From Halorussus gelatinilyticus (GTDB lineage: Archaea > Halobacteriota > Halobacteria > Halobacteriales > Haladaptataceae), in assembly GCF_023238445.1 (NCBI RefSeq), contig NZ_CP096658.1, forward strand, positions 186,001 through 250,000: a stretch of DNA of 64,000 nt, read 5' to 3'. The notes under the pieces are model-generated. The model searched no databases, was not told the DNA's origin, and worked only from the letters and a program-made list of their open reading frames with translations. Both the position numbers and the translations under genes were made by a program. Numbering within the stretch: position 1 is the first letter of the stretch; each line of letters begins with the position of its first letter. This document shows positions 24,589 to 32,736 of the stretch, one piece after another.

Positions 24589-25653
24589 ATGGACGAGCGA
24601 CACCGCGAATTTCTCGACGACTTGCTCACGACTCCGAGCCCGTCCGGTTTCGAGGCCGACGTGCAACGGGTGTGGGTCGAGTACGTCTCGGAGTTCGCCG
24701 ACGAGGTACGAACCGACGAGTACGGGAACGCAGTAGCGATTGTAGAGGGTAGTGACCCCGCAGTCGCGTTCACCGGGCACGCCGACGAAATCGGCCTGAT
24801 GGTAAACAGCGTGGACGACGAGGGCTTCGTCCGCATCTCGCGGGTCGGCGGCACCGACCGCACGGTGACGAAGGGCCAACACGTCGAAATTCACACCGAC
24901 GACGGTATCGTCCGGGGCGTCGTCGGCCAGACCGCCATCCACCTCCGGGACCCCGAGGACGAGGAGTTGGAGGACGTGACCGAACAGCACGTGGACGTCG
25001 GCGCCGAGAGCGAGGCCGAGGCCCGCGAACTCGTGGACGTGGGCGACCCCATCACCTTCGACACGCCGGTCAGCGAGCTGGAGGGCACCCGGATGGCCGC
25101 CCGCGGGATGGACAACCGCGTCGGCATCTGGGTCGCGGCGGAGGCCGCCCGGCGCGCCGCAGAGTCGGACGTCGACGCGACGGTCTACGCGGTCAGTACG
25201 GTTCAGGAGGAGTTGGGCAAACAGGGCGCGAAGATGGTCGGGTTCGACCTGCCGGTGGACGCCGCGCTCGCGGTGGACGTGACCCACGCGGTCGATTCGC
25301 CAGACATCGCCGACGAGAAGGACCAGCACGGTGAGGTCGAGTTGGGCGCTGGCCCGGTCGTCGCCCGCGGGTCCTCGAACCACCCCGAGGTCGTCCGGAC
25401 CGTCCGAGAGGCCGCCGACGAGCGCGACCTGCCCCTCCAGTTGCAGGCCGCCGGACGCTCGACCGGCACCGACGCCGACGCCTTCTACACCTCGCAGGGC
25501 GGCATCCCGTCGCTGAACGTCGGCCTGCCGAACCGCTACATGCACACCCCCGTCGAGGTCATCGACACCGAGGACTTGGACGCCGCGACCGACCTGCTGG
25601 CGGCGTTCGCGGCGGAGTCGTCGGGCCGTGAATCCTTCTCAGTCGATATCTAA
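24589..25653 (+). CDS. M42 family aminopeptidase (tetrahedral TET/glutamyl aminopeptidase-like)
   Basis: 354 residues from the ATG at 24589. Metal and catalytic residues are seen in 'FTGHADEIGLM' (His), 'ARGMDNRVG' (bridging Asp), 'TVQEELGKQGA' (catalytic Glu pair), 'AVDVTHA' (Asp) and 'NRYMHTPVEV' (His). The family forms dodecameric dizinc or dicobalt aminopeptidases that digest peptides released by the proteasome. An in-frame ATG 12 codons earlier exists but the family start fits 24589. Confidence 0.92.
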   Translation: MDERHREFLDDLLTTPSPSGFEADVQRVWVEYVSEFADEVRTDEYGNAVAIVEGSDPAVAFTGHADEIGLMVNSVDDEGFVRISRVGGTDRTVTKGQHVEIHTDDGIVRGVVGQTAIHLRDPEDEELEDVTEQHVDVGAESEAEARELVDVGDPITFDTPVSELEGTRMAARGMDNRVGIWVAAEAARRAAESDVDATVYAVSTVQEELGKQGAKMVGFDLPVDAALAVDVTHAVDSPDIADEKDQHGEVELGAGPVVARGSSNHPEVVRTVREAADERDLPLQLQAAGRSTGTDADAFYTSQGGIPSLNVGLPNRYMHTPVEVIDTEDLDAATDLLAAFAAESSGRESFSVDI

Positions 25654-25793
25654 ACGACGCTCCGGCGCCCCCTCCGATAGATAAAGTATTTTATACTATA
25701 TGAAGTTCAATTTACGATTTGTGTGATAATTCGGGGATATAGCTTCGAATATGATATATACCCCCTCTCGAAACGTTGGCGTGAATATCACAG
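25654..25793 (+). promoter_or_regulatory. A+T-rich promoter region of the transducer gene
   Basis: 140 bp of unusually low GC with several overlapping TATA-like words (TATTTTATACTATAT at 25687-25701 and GATATATA at 25753-25760). The last one lies about 37 bp upstream of the ATG at 25794. The richness in boxes suggests strong or multi-factor control. Confidence 0.5.
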
Positions 25794-27110
25794 ATGGCTG
25801 TCAACGACACCTCTGAACAATTCGGACCGAGTACCCACACCGACGCGGGCGACTTCTGGCGAGGCGCGTTCGAACAACTCGTCGAACAGTTACCCGAACC
25901 AGCGTTCGTCGTGGACGACACCGGACACATCACGCGTTGGAACTCCGCCGTCGTGGAGATGACGGGGTATCCGTCCGAGGAGGTCGTCGGGAAGCACGCC
26001 TACGACGTCTTCGGGACCGAGGGGGAGGACGAGACGCTGGCCGAGACGGTGATTCGGACCGGCGGGGTCGTCCGGGAGGAGACGATTCGCTCGGCGGCGA
26101 CCGCCGACGGTGACCGGGCCCACGCCCGAGCGCTCGGCGTCCCCGTCACCGCACCCGACGGCGAAGTCGTCGGCGCGGTGGAGGTTCTCAACCGCGTCAC
26201 CGCGCTCGTCGAACAGCGCGAGACGATTCGGGACCTCCAGCAGCAGATGACCGACGAGGTCGAGACGGCGGTGAGCGAACTCCGCGACTCGACCGCAGAC
26301 GTCTCCGAGGACTCCCAGGAGGTCAGCGACCTCGCGCGCGAGCAGGAGACCAACCTCCAGCAGGTGCAGTCCGAGGTGTCGTCGCTGAGCGCGACGGTCG
26401 AAGAGATCGCGTCGAGCGCCGACGAGGTGAGCAAGCAGAGCGCCGAGGCGAAGGCGTCCGCCGAGGAGTCCGCCGAGAGCGCCGAGCGAACACTCGAAAC
26501 CGTCGACGAAGTCGCCGAGAAGTCCGAGGAGGTCGTCGCCGACGCCCAGAGCCTCGAAGAGCGCGTGGACGAAATCGACGAGGTGGTCGAGGTCATCGAC
26601 GACATCGCCGAGCAGACCAACCTCCTCGCGCTGAATGCCAACATCGAAGCGGCGCGGTCGGACGGAAGCGGCGACGGGTTCGCCGTCGTGGCGAACGAGA
26701 TAAAGGAACTCGCCGAGGAGTCGAAAGACCGGGTGGACGAGATAGAGTCGATGGTCGAGGACGTGCGGGAGACGACCCACGACACGGTCGAGAAGATATC
26801 GGAGAACGACGAGCAACTCGACGAGGCCGCCGCCGACATCCGGTCGGTCGTCGAGAACCAGCAGGACATCGTGGCGGCCGTCCAGCAGACCGATACCGGC
26901 GTCAGCGAGATCGCCGACACCACGGAGGAACAGGCCGCGAGCGCCGAAGAGATAGCGAGCATGACCGACACGGTGGTCGGACAGGCCGGTGACGTGTCCG
27001 ACGCCGTCGAGGGAATCGCGGCCGCAAACGAGGAGCAGACCATGATGGTCCGGAACATCGACGAGAGCATCGAGTCGCTCGAAGCGTCCATCGAGGACGT
27101 GATGGAGTAG
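25794..27110 (+). CDS. Soluble PAS-domain methyl-accepting chemotaxis transducer (Htr-type)
   Basis: 438 residues. A PAS domain (about residues 25-140: 'QLPEPAFVVDDTGHITRWN', 'EVVGKHAYDVFG') is joined directly to an MCP signalling coiled coil. The hairpin tip is 'IDDIAEQTNLLALNANIEAA', then 'GFAVVANEIKELAEESK'. There is no transmembrane segment and no HAMP domain, so it is a cytoplasmic sensor, likely for redox, a chromophore or a small ligand. It would signal through CheW/CheA, which are not encoded here. Confidence 0.93.
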   Translation: MAVNDTSEQFGPSTHTDAGDFWRGAFEQLVEQLPEPAFVVDDTGHITRWNSAVVEMTGYPSEEVVGKHAYDVFGTEGEDETLAETVIRTGGVVREETIRSAATADGDRAHARALGVPVTAPDGEVVGAVEVLNRVTALVEQRETIRDLQQQMTDEVETAVSELRDSTADVSEDSQEVSDLAREQETNLQQVQSEVSSLSATVEEIASSADEVSKQSAEAKASAEESAESAERTLETVDEVAEKSEEVVADAQSLEERVDEIDEVVEVIDDIAEQTNLLALNANIEAARSDGSGDGFAVVANEIKELAEESKDRVDEIESMVEDVRETTHDTVEKISENDEQLDEAAADIRSVVENQQDIVAAVQQTDTGVSEIADTTEEQAASAEEIASMTDTVVGQAGDVSDAVEGIAAANEEQTMMVRNIDESIESLEASIEDVME

Positions 27111-27188
27111 GCCCACGACCGGACCGACGAACGGACAGGCGGTAGTCACGGGGCAACGATTTACGTTCGACCCCGCGTATCCCGACGT

Positions 27189-28427
27189 GTGAGAGTTCCC
27201 TACGGCGACACCGCCATCGACGTGTCCCTTCCAGACTGCGACGTGACGGTCGCCGAACCGCCCGACGGCAACCCGGTGGACCCCCGCGAGGACGCCGCGC
27301 GAGCGATGGCCGACCCGCACGGGCCGCCGCTCCGCGAACGCGTGGACGCCGACGACGAGGTGGCGATCGTCGTGACCGACGTGACCCGCGCGACGCCCGA
27401 CGACGTGCTGGTGGACCTGCTGGTCTCGGCACTCCGCGAGGCGGGCGTAGAGCGCGACCGAATCTCCGTCGTCGTCGGCCTCGGACTCCACCGGCCGATG
27501 ACCGACGAGGAGTTGCGCACGGCGCTCGGCGAGTACGCCGACCTCGCGCAGAACCACGACGCGGAAGCGGCCCGCGTCGTCGGCGAAGTCGAAGGCCCGG
27601 ACGGAGACGTCGTGCCCGTGGAACTCAACCCGACCGTCGCCGCGGCCGACGCCGTGGTCTCGACCGGGATGGTCGAACCCCACCAGTACGCGGGGTTCTC
27701 CGGCGGTGCCAAGACCGTCGCCATCGGCGCTGGCGGCGAGTCGCTCATCCGGTACACGCACGGTCCCGAGATGCTCGCCCGAGAGGGCGTCCGACTCGGC
27801 CGCGTGGACGGGAATCCGTTCCGCGCGACGCTGGACGAGGCGGGCGACGTGATAGGCGTGGACTTCTGTCTGAACGTCACGCACGGCCCGGCCGGGATTC
27901 TGGGCGCGAGCGCTGGCGACCACCGCGAGGTGGTCCGTGACCTTGCAGAGCTATGCAAAGACAATATTTCTGTTTCTCTAAGCGACACGTACGATGCCGT
28001 CGTCGCTGGCGTCGGCGCGCCGAAGGACGCGAACCTCTATCAGGCGACGCGGGCCGCGACGTACCTCGCGTTGGGCGATTACGACCCGCTCCGCTCCGGC
28101 GGTCGAATCGTCGTGCCCGCGCGCTTGCAGGAGGGCGCGGGCGAGGGCACGGGCGAGAGGCGCTTCTACGACTGGCTCAGCGGTGCCGAGAGCGCGGACG
28201 CCCTCTACGACGAGATGCGTCGGGGCTACGACCCCGGCGCACAGCGCGCGTTCGTCGTGGCTCGGGTCCTCCGGGAGTACGACTGCTACGTCACCGACAG
28301 CGAGTCGCCCGCGGTCGTCGAGGAGTGTCTGATGCACGCCCGCGAATCGGTCGCCGACGCCGTGGAACCGGGAAGCGACGTGCTGGTGGTTCCGGACGCG
28401 CTCGACACGTTGCTCGAAAGAGCGTAA
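27189..28427 (+). CDS. LarA-like nickel-pincer-dependent racemase/epimerase family protein (DUF2088)
   Basis: 412 residues from GTG. Conserved features of LarA: 'AIVVTDVTRATPD', 'VGLGLHRPMTDEEL' (His), 'NHDAEA', 'STGMVEPHQYAGFSGGAKTV' (His plus the Lys that binds the pincer cofactor), 'THGPEM' (His) and 'GAPKDANLYQATRA'. LarA racemises lactate; homologues act on other 2-hydroxy acids. No LarB/C/E cofactor genes are nearby. A stretch of about 45 bp (27941-27985) uses codons foreign to the rest of the gene. Confidence 0.85.
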   Translation: MRVPYGDTAIDVSLPDCDVTVAEPPDGNPVDPREDAARAMADPHGPPLRERVDADDEVAIVVTDVTRATPDDVLVDLLVSALREAGVERDRISVVVGLGLHRPMTDEELRTALGEYADLAQNHDAEAARVVGEVEGPDGDVVPVELNPTVAAADAVVSTGMVEPHQYAGFSGGAKTVAIGAGGESLIRYTHGPEMLAREGVRLGRVDGNPFRATLDEAGDVIGVDFCLNVTHGPAGILGASAGDHREVVRDLAELCKDNISVSLSDTYDAVVAGVGAPKDANLYQATRAATYLALGDYDPLRSGGRIVVPARLQEGAGEGTGERRFYDWLSGAESADALYDEMRRGYDPGAQRAFVVARVLREYDCYVTDSESPAVVEECLMHARESVADAVEPGSDVLVVPDALDTLLERA

Positions 28428-28436
28428 GTCGTCGGC

Positions 28437-28604
28437 TTAGACCGACGATGCGTCGTTCTCCCCGAAGTAGACGTACCCGAGAGAGAGTAGTCCGACTCCC
28501 ATCAGCACGAAGTACAGCAGGTTCCCGTACTCGAAGCCGCTGAAGTAGACGCCCGACGCGACGAGCGCGGCGGTGGCGGCTAGTGCGAGGGCGGTGGTGT
28601 TCAT
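28437..28604 (-). CDS. 55-residue membrane microprotein
   Basis: Short ORF of 55 residues with two hydrophobic segments, 'ALALAATAALVASGVYF' and 'LLYFVLMGVGLLSLGYVYF', and an acidic end 'GENDASSV'. A reversed TTAAGA-type box lies about 30-36 bp upstream of its ATG. It is below the usual size cutoff but has normal codon use and fills an otherwise empty gap. Function unknown. Confidence 0.65.
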   Translation of the reverse strand: MNTTALALAATAALVASGVYFSGFEYGNLLYFVLMGVGLLSLGYVYFGENDASSV

Positions 28605-28709
28605 GATTGCTCCGGTTGTTGAACGCCCAACGTGTTAAGATGAGGTGTTGCGGTCGATGCAGGTAGGACGGGAGTAGCCCGCCGCGCCGCACGTCGAGAC
28701 CAGACGGAG

Positions 28710-31484
28710 CTATTCGACCGCCGACGCGCCTCCGGCGTCCTGATACTCGCCGCCGATGTCGTCCAGCACGCGGTCGTGGAACTCCTGTAAGACGGCGCTC
28801 TCGTCTTCGGCCAGCACCACGTCGCTGGCCATCAGCGTGGCGAGACCGAACGCCCGCGGCGTCGGCGTGTCCACGCGGTGTTGGGTCACCGTCACGTCGC
28901 CCGACTGCACGTCGGCGAGCACGTCCTCGATGGCCGAGACCGCGAGTTTGTCCTCGATTATCTCGCGGTAGGTCTCCTCGATGACCGCGAAGTCCTCCAG
29001 TCCCTCGGCGAACCCCAACAGCATCTCGCTGGAGACCTGCTGTTCGCTCGCGGACTTCTCGTAGCCCTTGTACCGCTTGAGAATCATCAGCGACCGCGTG
29101 GCGTTGATGCGGAAGTACCGCTGGAGGAGTTCGGTCCCGTCGAGCGCGGCCCGGAGGTCGCTCCGGACCTCCCCGGGGTCGACGTCGCGCAGAATCTCGG
29201 CCACGTCCACCTTGCGGTTCAGCGGCATCGAAATCGTGAACCCGTGGTCGGCGACCGCGACCGAGACGTTGGTGTTGGCGGCGTTGGCGCATCGGTAGGC
29301 GACGACCCGCGAGAGGCCGTCGTTGAACTTCCGGCCGTAGTTCGAGTGGACGTAGTAGTGGCGCTCGTACTCGTCGCGGTCGAGTTCGACCTCGACCGCG
29401 AGTCGCCGGTCGGTGCTGACGCTCTCGGGACCGGCGTAGCGAATCTGTTCGTCGAACATCCGGGCGATGGCCCGGACGCTGTTCTCGTCCAGCGGGAACT
29501 CCCTGAGCCACACTCGGACCGCGGGCTTCCCGCGCTTCTCGAAGCGTTCGAGCAGGTCGCCCTGGAACTCCAGAATCGACCGACCGAGGTCGTACGACAG
29601 CGGCAGACGCTCGGAGAACCACGAGGGCACGGTCGGCCGGGCGCTCGTCCGGTCGGCGTACACCTTCGAACCTCTGCGGTACTGGAACTCGAAGTTCTGG
29701 CCCCCGAGGACGAACACGTCGCCCTTCTCGAGGGTGTCCAGATACGACTCGTCGAGGTCGCCGACCCACTCGTTGTCGCCGCGGGTGAACACGTCGCAGG
29801 TGAACGAGTCCGGAATCGTGCCGATGTTGGTCATGTAGATGACCCGGGCCAACTTGCCGCGCTTGCCTATCAGGGGTTCGCCCACGTCGAACTCGGGGTA
29901 GTGGTACTCGCCGTCGGGCGGGTCGTTCTCGTCGCGCCAGATTTTGGCGTAGACGTTCTTGTCCTCCAGTCCCTCGTAGTCCGAGGTCAGGTAGCGGAAC
30001 AGCGTCTCGAACTGGTCGTCCGAGAAGTTCCGGTAGGGGTAGGCCCGCCGGAGCGTCTCGCGGACCTCCCGCTCCGGGCGCACGTCGTTGATTGCCATCC
30101 CGTAGACGTGCTGTGCGGCCACGTCGTAGGCCTCCTCGGGGACGAACACGCGGTCCACGAACCCCTCCTCGGCCTTCTTGAGCATCACGGCGCACTCCAC
30201 GAGTTCGTCGCGGTCGAGCGCGACGACCCGGCCCGCGACGGTCTGGCCGAGTTGGTGGCCCGCGCGCCCGACGCGCTGGAGCAGGGAGGCCACCGATTTG
30301 GGGGACCCGACCTGCACCACGAGGTCGATGTGGGGCATGTCGATGCCGAGTTCCAGACTCGTGGAGGTCGTCACCACGTCGAGGCTCCCGTCCTTCAGGT
30401 CCGCCTCGATGGACTGGCGGGCCTCCTTCGAGAGACTGCCGTGGTGGCACCCGGAGTTGTCTTCGTCGTACGCCGCGAACCGCTCGCGGAGGTTGTGGAG
30501 GACGCGCTCGGCCCCCGACCGGGTGTTCGTGAAGACGAGTGTGTTGGTGTGGTCCTGTATCAGGCCGTGGAGTTGGTCGTAGAACCGCTCGTTGACCACG
30601 TCCCGGGGCGTGTCGATGAGGTCGTCGGTCGGACACTGCAACTCGATATCGAACTCCCGGACGAACCGCGTGTCCACGATTTCGCGGTCTCGGACGGTCA
30701 CCTCTCGCGCGTCTCCGTCCGCTCCGTCGTCCGACCGCTCGCATCCGACGAGGAAGTCAGCGATGTCCGAGAGCGGTTCGACCGTCGCCGAGCATCCGAT
30801 TCGCGTCGGCGAGGACTCGACCATGTTCTCCAGTCGCTCCAGACTCAGCGCGAGGTGGGTGCCCCGCTTGCCGTCGGCGAGACTGTGAATCTCGTCCACG
30901 ACGACGTACTCGACGGACTCCAGTTTCTGCTTGAACTTCGGGGAGTTGAGCAGGATAGCCAGCGTCTCGGGCGTCGTGTTGAGGATGTGGGGCGTCTCCT
31001 CCAGCATCTTCCGGCGGGCCGCGTCGTCGGTGTCCCCGTGCCGGATGGCGTGGCGGACCGAGGGGTCGCCGTCCATCTTCTCGGCGATGCCCGAAAGCGG
31101 CACCTCCAGATTCCGGTGGATGTCGTTGGCCAGCGACTTGAGCGGCGAGACGTAGAGGCAGTAGACCGAGTTGTCCAGGCCCTCGTCCCACTCGCGTTCT
31201 CTCCGGAACAACTCGTTCAGAATCGCGGTGAACGCCGAGAGGGTCTTGCCCGACCCCGTCGGCGACGCGACGAGCGCGTTGGTTCCCTCGTTGATGAGCG
31301 GAATCGCCTCCTTCTGCGGGGGCGTGAACAGGCCGCCGTTGTCGGGGACGTACTCGCCGAACTGTTCGACCCACCACTCCCGGACCTCGGGTTCCAGCGA
31401 TTCGAGGACGGCGGCGTCGTCCACCTCGACAGAATCGGCGTCGAAGTCGAAATCCCCGCGCGCCAACAGGTCGCGCGCTCCCAT
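28710..31484 (-). CDS. Lhr-type large ATP-dependent helicase
   Basis: 924 residues. Superfamily 2 motifs: Q-motif region 'LFTPPQKEAIPLI', motif I 'VASPTGSGKTLSAF', motif II 'VVVDEIHSLADGKRGTH' (DEIH), motif III 'GCSATVEPL', motif IV 'LVFTNTRSGAERVLHNL', motif V 'TTSTSLELGIDMPHIDLVVQ' and motif VI 'QRVGRAGHQLG'. A long C-terminal region with 'YFRINATRSLMILKRYKG' is typical of Lhr proteins, which translocate on ssDNA and are implicated in repair or recombination. Start ATG at 31484 has a TATA box 27 bp upstream. Confidence 0.92.
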   Translation of the reverse strand: MGARDLLARGDFDFDADSVEVDDAAVLESLEPEVREWWVEQFGEYVPDNGGLFTPPQKEAIPLINEGTNALVASPTGSGKTLSAFTAILNELFRREREWDEGLDNSVYCLYVSPLKSLANDIHRNLEVPLSGIAEKMDGDPSVRHAIRHGDTDDAARRKMLEETPHILNTTPETLAILLNSPKFKQKLESVEYVVVDEIHSLADGKRGTHLALSLERLENMVESSPTRIGCSATVEPLSDIADFLVGCERSDDGADGDAREVTVRDREIVDTRFVREFDIELQCPTDDLIDTPRDVVNERFYDQLHGLIQDHTNTLVFTNTRSGAERVLHNLRERFAAYDEDNSGCHHGSLSKEARQSIEADLKDGSLDVVTTSTSLELGIDMPHIDLVVQVGSPKSVASLLQRVGRAGHQLGQTVAGRVVALDRDELVECAVMLKKAEEGFVDRVFVPEEAYDVAAQHVYGMAINDVRPEREVRETLRRAYPYRNFSDDQFETLFRYLTSDYEGLEDKNVYAKIWRDENDPPDGEYHYPEFDVGEPLIGKRGKLARVIYMTNIGTIPDSFTCDVFTRGDNEWVGDLDESYLDTLEKGDVFVLGGQNFEFQYRRGSKVYADRTSARPTVPSWFSERLPLSYDLGRSILEFQGDLLERFEKRGKPAVRVWLREFPLDENSVRAIARMFDEQIRYAGPESVSTDRRLAVEVELDRDEYERHYYVHSNYGRKFNDGLSRVVAYRCANAANTNVSVAVADHGFTISMPLNRKVDVAEILRDVDPGEVRSDLRAALDGTELLQRYFRINATRSLMILKRYKGYEKSASEQQVSSEMLLGFAEGLEDFAVIEETYREIIEDKLAVSAIEDVLADVQSGDVTVTQHRVDTPTPRAFGLATLMASDVVLAEDESAVLQEFHDRVLDDIGGEYQDAGGASAVE

Positions 31485-31924
31485 CTTGGCGGTTCGTTGG
31501 GGCCGTGTGCTTAAGACGGTTTGGCCACCGGAGCGAAAGTGAAACTGGACGTGACGAGCGGTCTCCGACAGTTCGACGCCCTCCGGCGCGCCGACGACTC
31601 TCGGGAAGTCTCCGCGATTCACCACTGCGTCCCGGCGAGTTCGATGGACGCCGGCACGGCCACCGAGCAGATTCCGCTATCGTCTCCTTTTAAGCCTTTG
31701 GCACCCAGTGGAAGTATAAATCGGTCCGTTGAATCCATTACTGTACGGTTAGCCCGAATTTAACCAGAGCAGTTCTAAAATAGTCTGGTGGTCAGCCTGC
31801 GGCCCCGCCGACTCGACCAGTACCTGTCGATTCGGCGCGTCCCGGCCGGAAGCGAGGCCGGTGAAATCCCCGAGCGGAGCCGGTACCCAAAGCCATTAAC
31901 AGCGTTCGGCCCCGCGAATCGAAC
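31485..31924. other. Divergent intergenic region, promoters only
   Basis: 440 bp between the helicase and the MBL hydrolase. A CTTAAG box (31510-31515) serves the helicase. Further right are A+T-rich patches 'CTTTTAAGCC' (31687-31696), 'GAATTTAACC' (31755-31764) and 'TTCTAAAATAG' (31771-31781). An 80-codon plus-strand ORF (31521-31763) lacks acidic composition and is not believed. 'AGCCATTAACAG' near 31891-31902 is about 29 bp upstream of the MBL start and may be its TATA box. Confidence 0.5.
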
Positions 31925-32668
31925 ATGCAGGTCACGTTTCTGGGCACCGGAAGCGCGATGCCGACCGGCGAGCGGTATCAGACCGGCCTCGTCGTCGAGG
32001 ACGAGGAGGCGGACCGACGCGTCCTCGTGGACTGCGGGAGCGGCGTCCTCCACCGCCTCCAGCAGTCGGGCGTGGGCTACGAGAACGTCTCGACGGTCCT
32101 CCTGACACACCACCACCTCGACCACGTCGCCGACCTCCTCCCCCTGCTCAAAGCGAGGTGGCTCGCGGGCGAGGAACATCTCGAAGTCGTCGGCCCCTCG
32201 GGCACGAAGTCGCTGGTGGACGACCTGCTCGACGTCCACGACTACCTGAAGGGTCGCGTGGACCTGCAGGTGCGCGAGGTCGGTGCCCACGAGTTCGAGG
32301 TCGCCGGGTTCGACGTGGAGGGGTACGAGACCCGACACTCGCTGCCCTGTCTGGCGTACCGATTCGGCGATTCGTTCACCTACAGCGGCGACAGCGAGGC
32401 GTTTACCGGCCTCGCTAACTTCGCCGACGGGTGCGACGTACTGGCACACGACTGCTCGTTCCCGGACGACGTGGACGTGGACAACCACCCCACCCCGACC
32501 CAGTTGGGCGAGGCGTTGGCAGCCTCGGAGACCGATATCGGCCGCGTGTTCCTGACTCACCTCTACCCGCACACGGAGGGCCGCCACGAGGAGATGCTGA
32601 AGTCGATCGAGGCGGTGTACGACGGCGACGTGAGGTTTGCAGATGATTTGCGGACTGTCGAGTTGTAG
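31925..32668 (+). CDS. MBL-fold metallo-hydrolase (RNase Z/phosphodiesterase-like)
   Basis: 247 residues. 'VTFLGTGSAMPTGERYQTG' start, then the metal motif THHHLDHVADL, 'FTYSGDSEAF', 'VLAHDCSFPDD' and 'VFLTHLYPHTEG'. This resembles RNase Z-type or Pho-like cyclic phosphodiesterase MBL proteins but is shorter than tRNase Z. The substrate is unknown. The 3' end forms half of an inverted repeat that continues past the stop. Confidence 0.88.
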   Translation: MQVTFLGTGSAMPTGERYQTGLVVEDEEADRRVLVDCGSGVLHRLQQSGVGYENVSTVLLTHHHLDHVADLLPLLKARWLAGEEHLEVVGPSGTKSLVDDLLDVHDYLKGRVDLQVREVGAHEFEVAGFDVEGYETRHSLPCLAYRFGDSFTYSGDSEAFTGLANFADGCDVLAHDCSFPDDVDVDNHPTPTQLGEALAASETDIGRVFLTHLYPHTEGRHEEMLKSIEAVYDGDVRFADDLRTVEL

Positions 32669-32692
32669 AACGAGACGCATCCGCAAATCATC
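32642..32692. repeat. 13-bp inverted repeat across the MBL stop codon
   Basis: Arms GATGATTTGCGGA (32642-32654, inside the coding end) and TCCGCAAATCATC (32680-32692), 25 nt apart. In addition the 14-mer TTGCGGACTGTCGA occurs at 32648 and again at 32706. Could form a terminator between the convergent MBL and flavin oxidoreductase genes. Confidence 0.7.
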
Positions 32693-32736
32693 AGCGTAGG
32701 ACCGCTTGCGGACTGTCGAACTGTAAACTCAGTTCT

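Noticed and set aside
28878-31514. 878-codon plus-strand ORF antisense to the helicase
   Set aside because: No domain is recognisable, and the composition is that of an antisense frame; the minus strand holds all SF2 helicase motifs in order.
31521-31763. 80-codon plus-strand ORF between helicase and MBL genes
   Set aside because: Not acidic, no motifs, overlaps the helicase promoter and several A+T-rich promoter elements.
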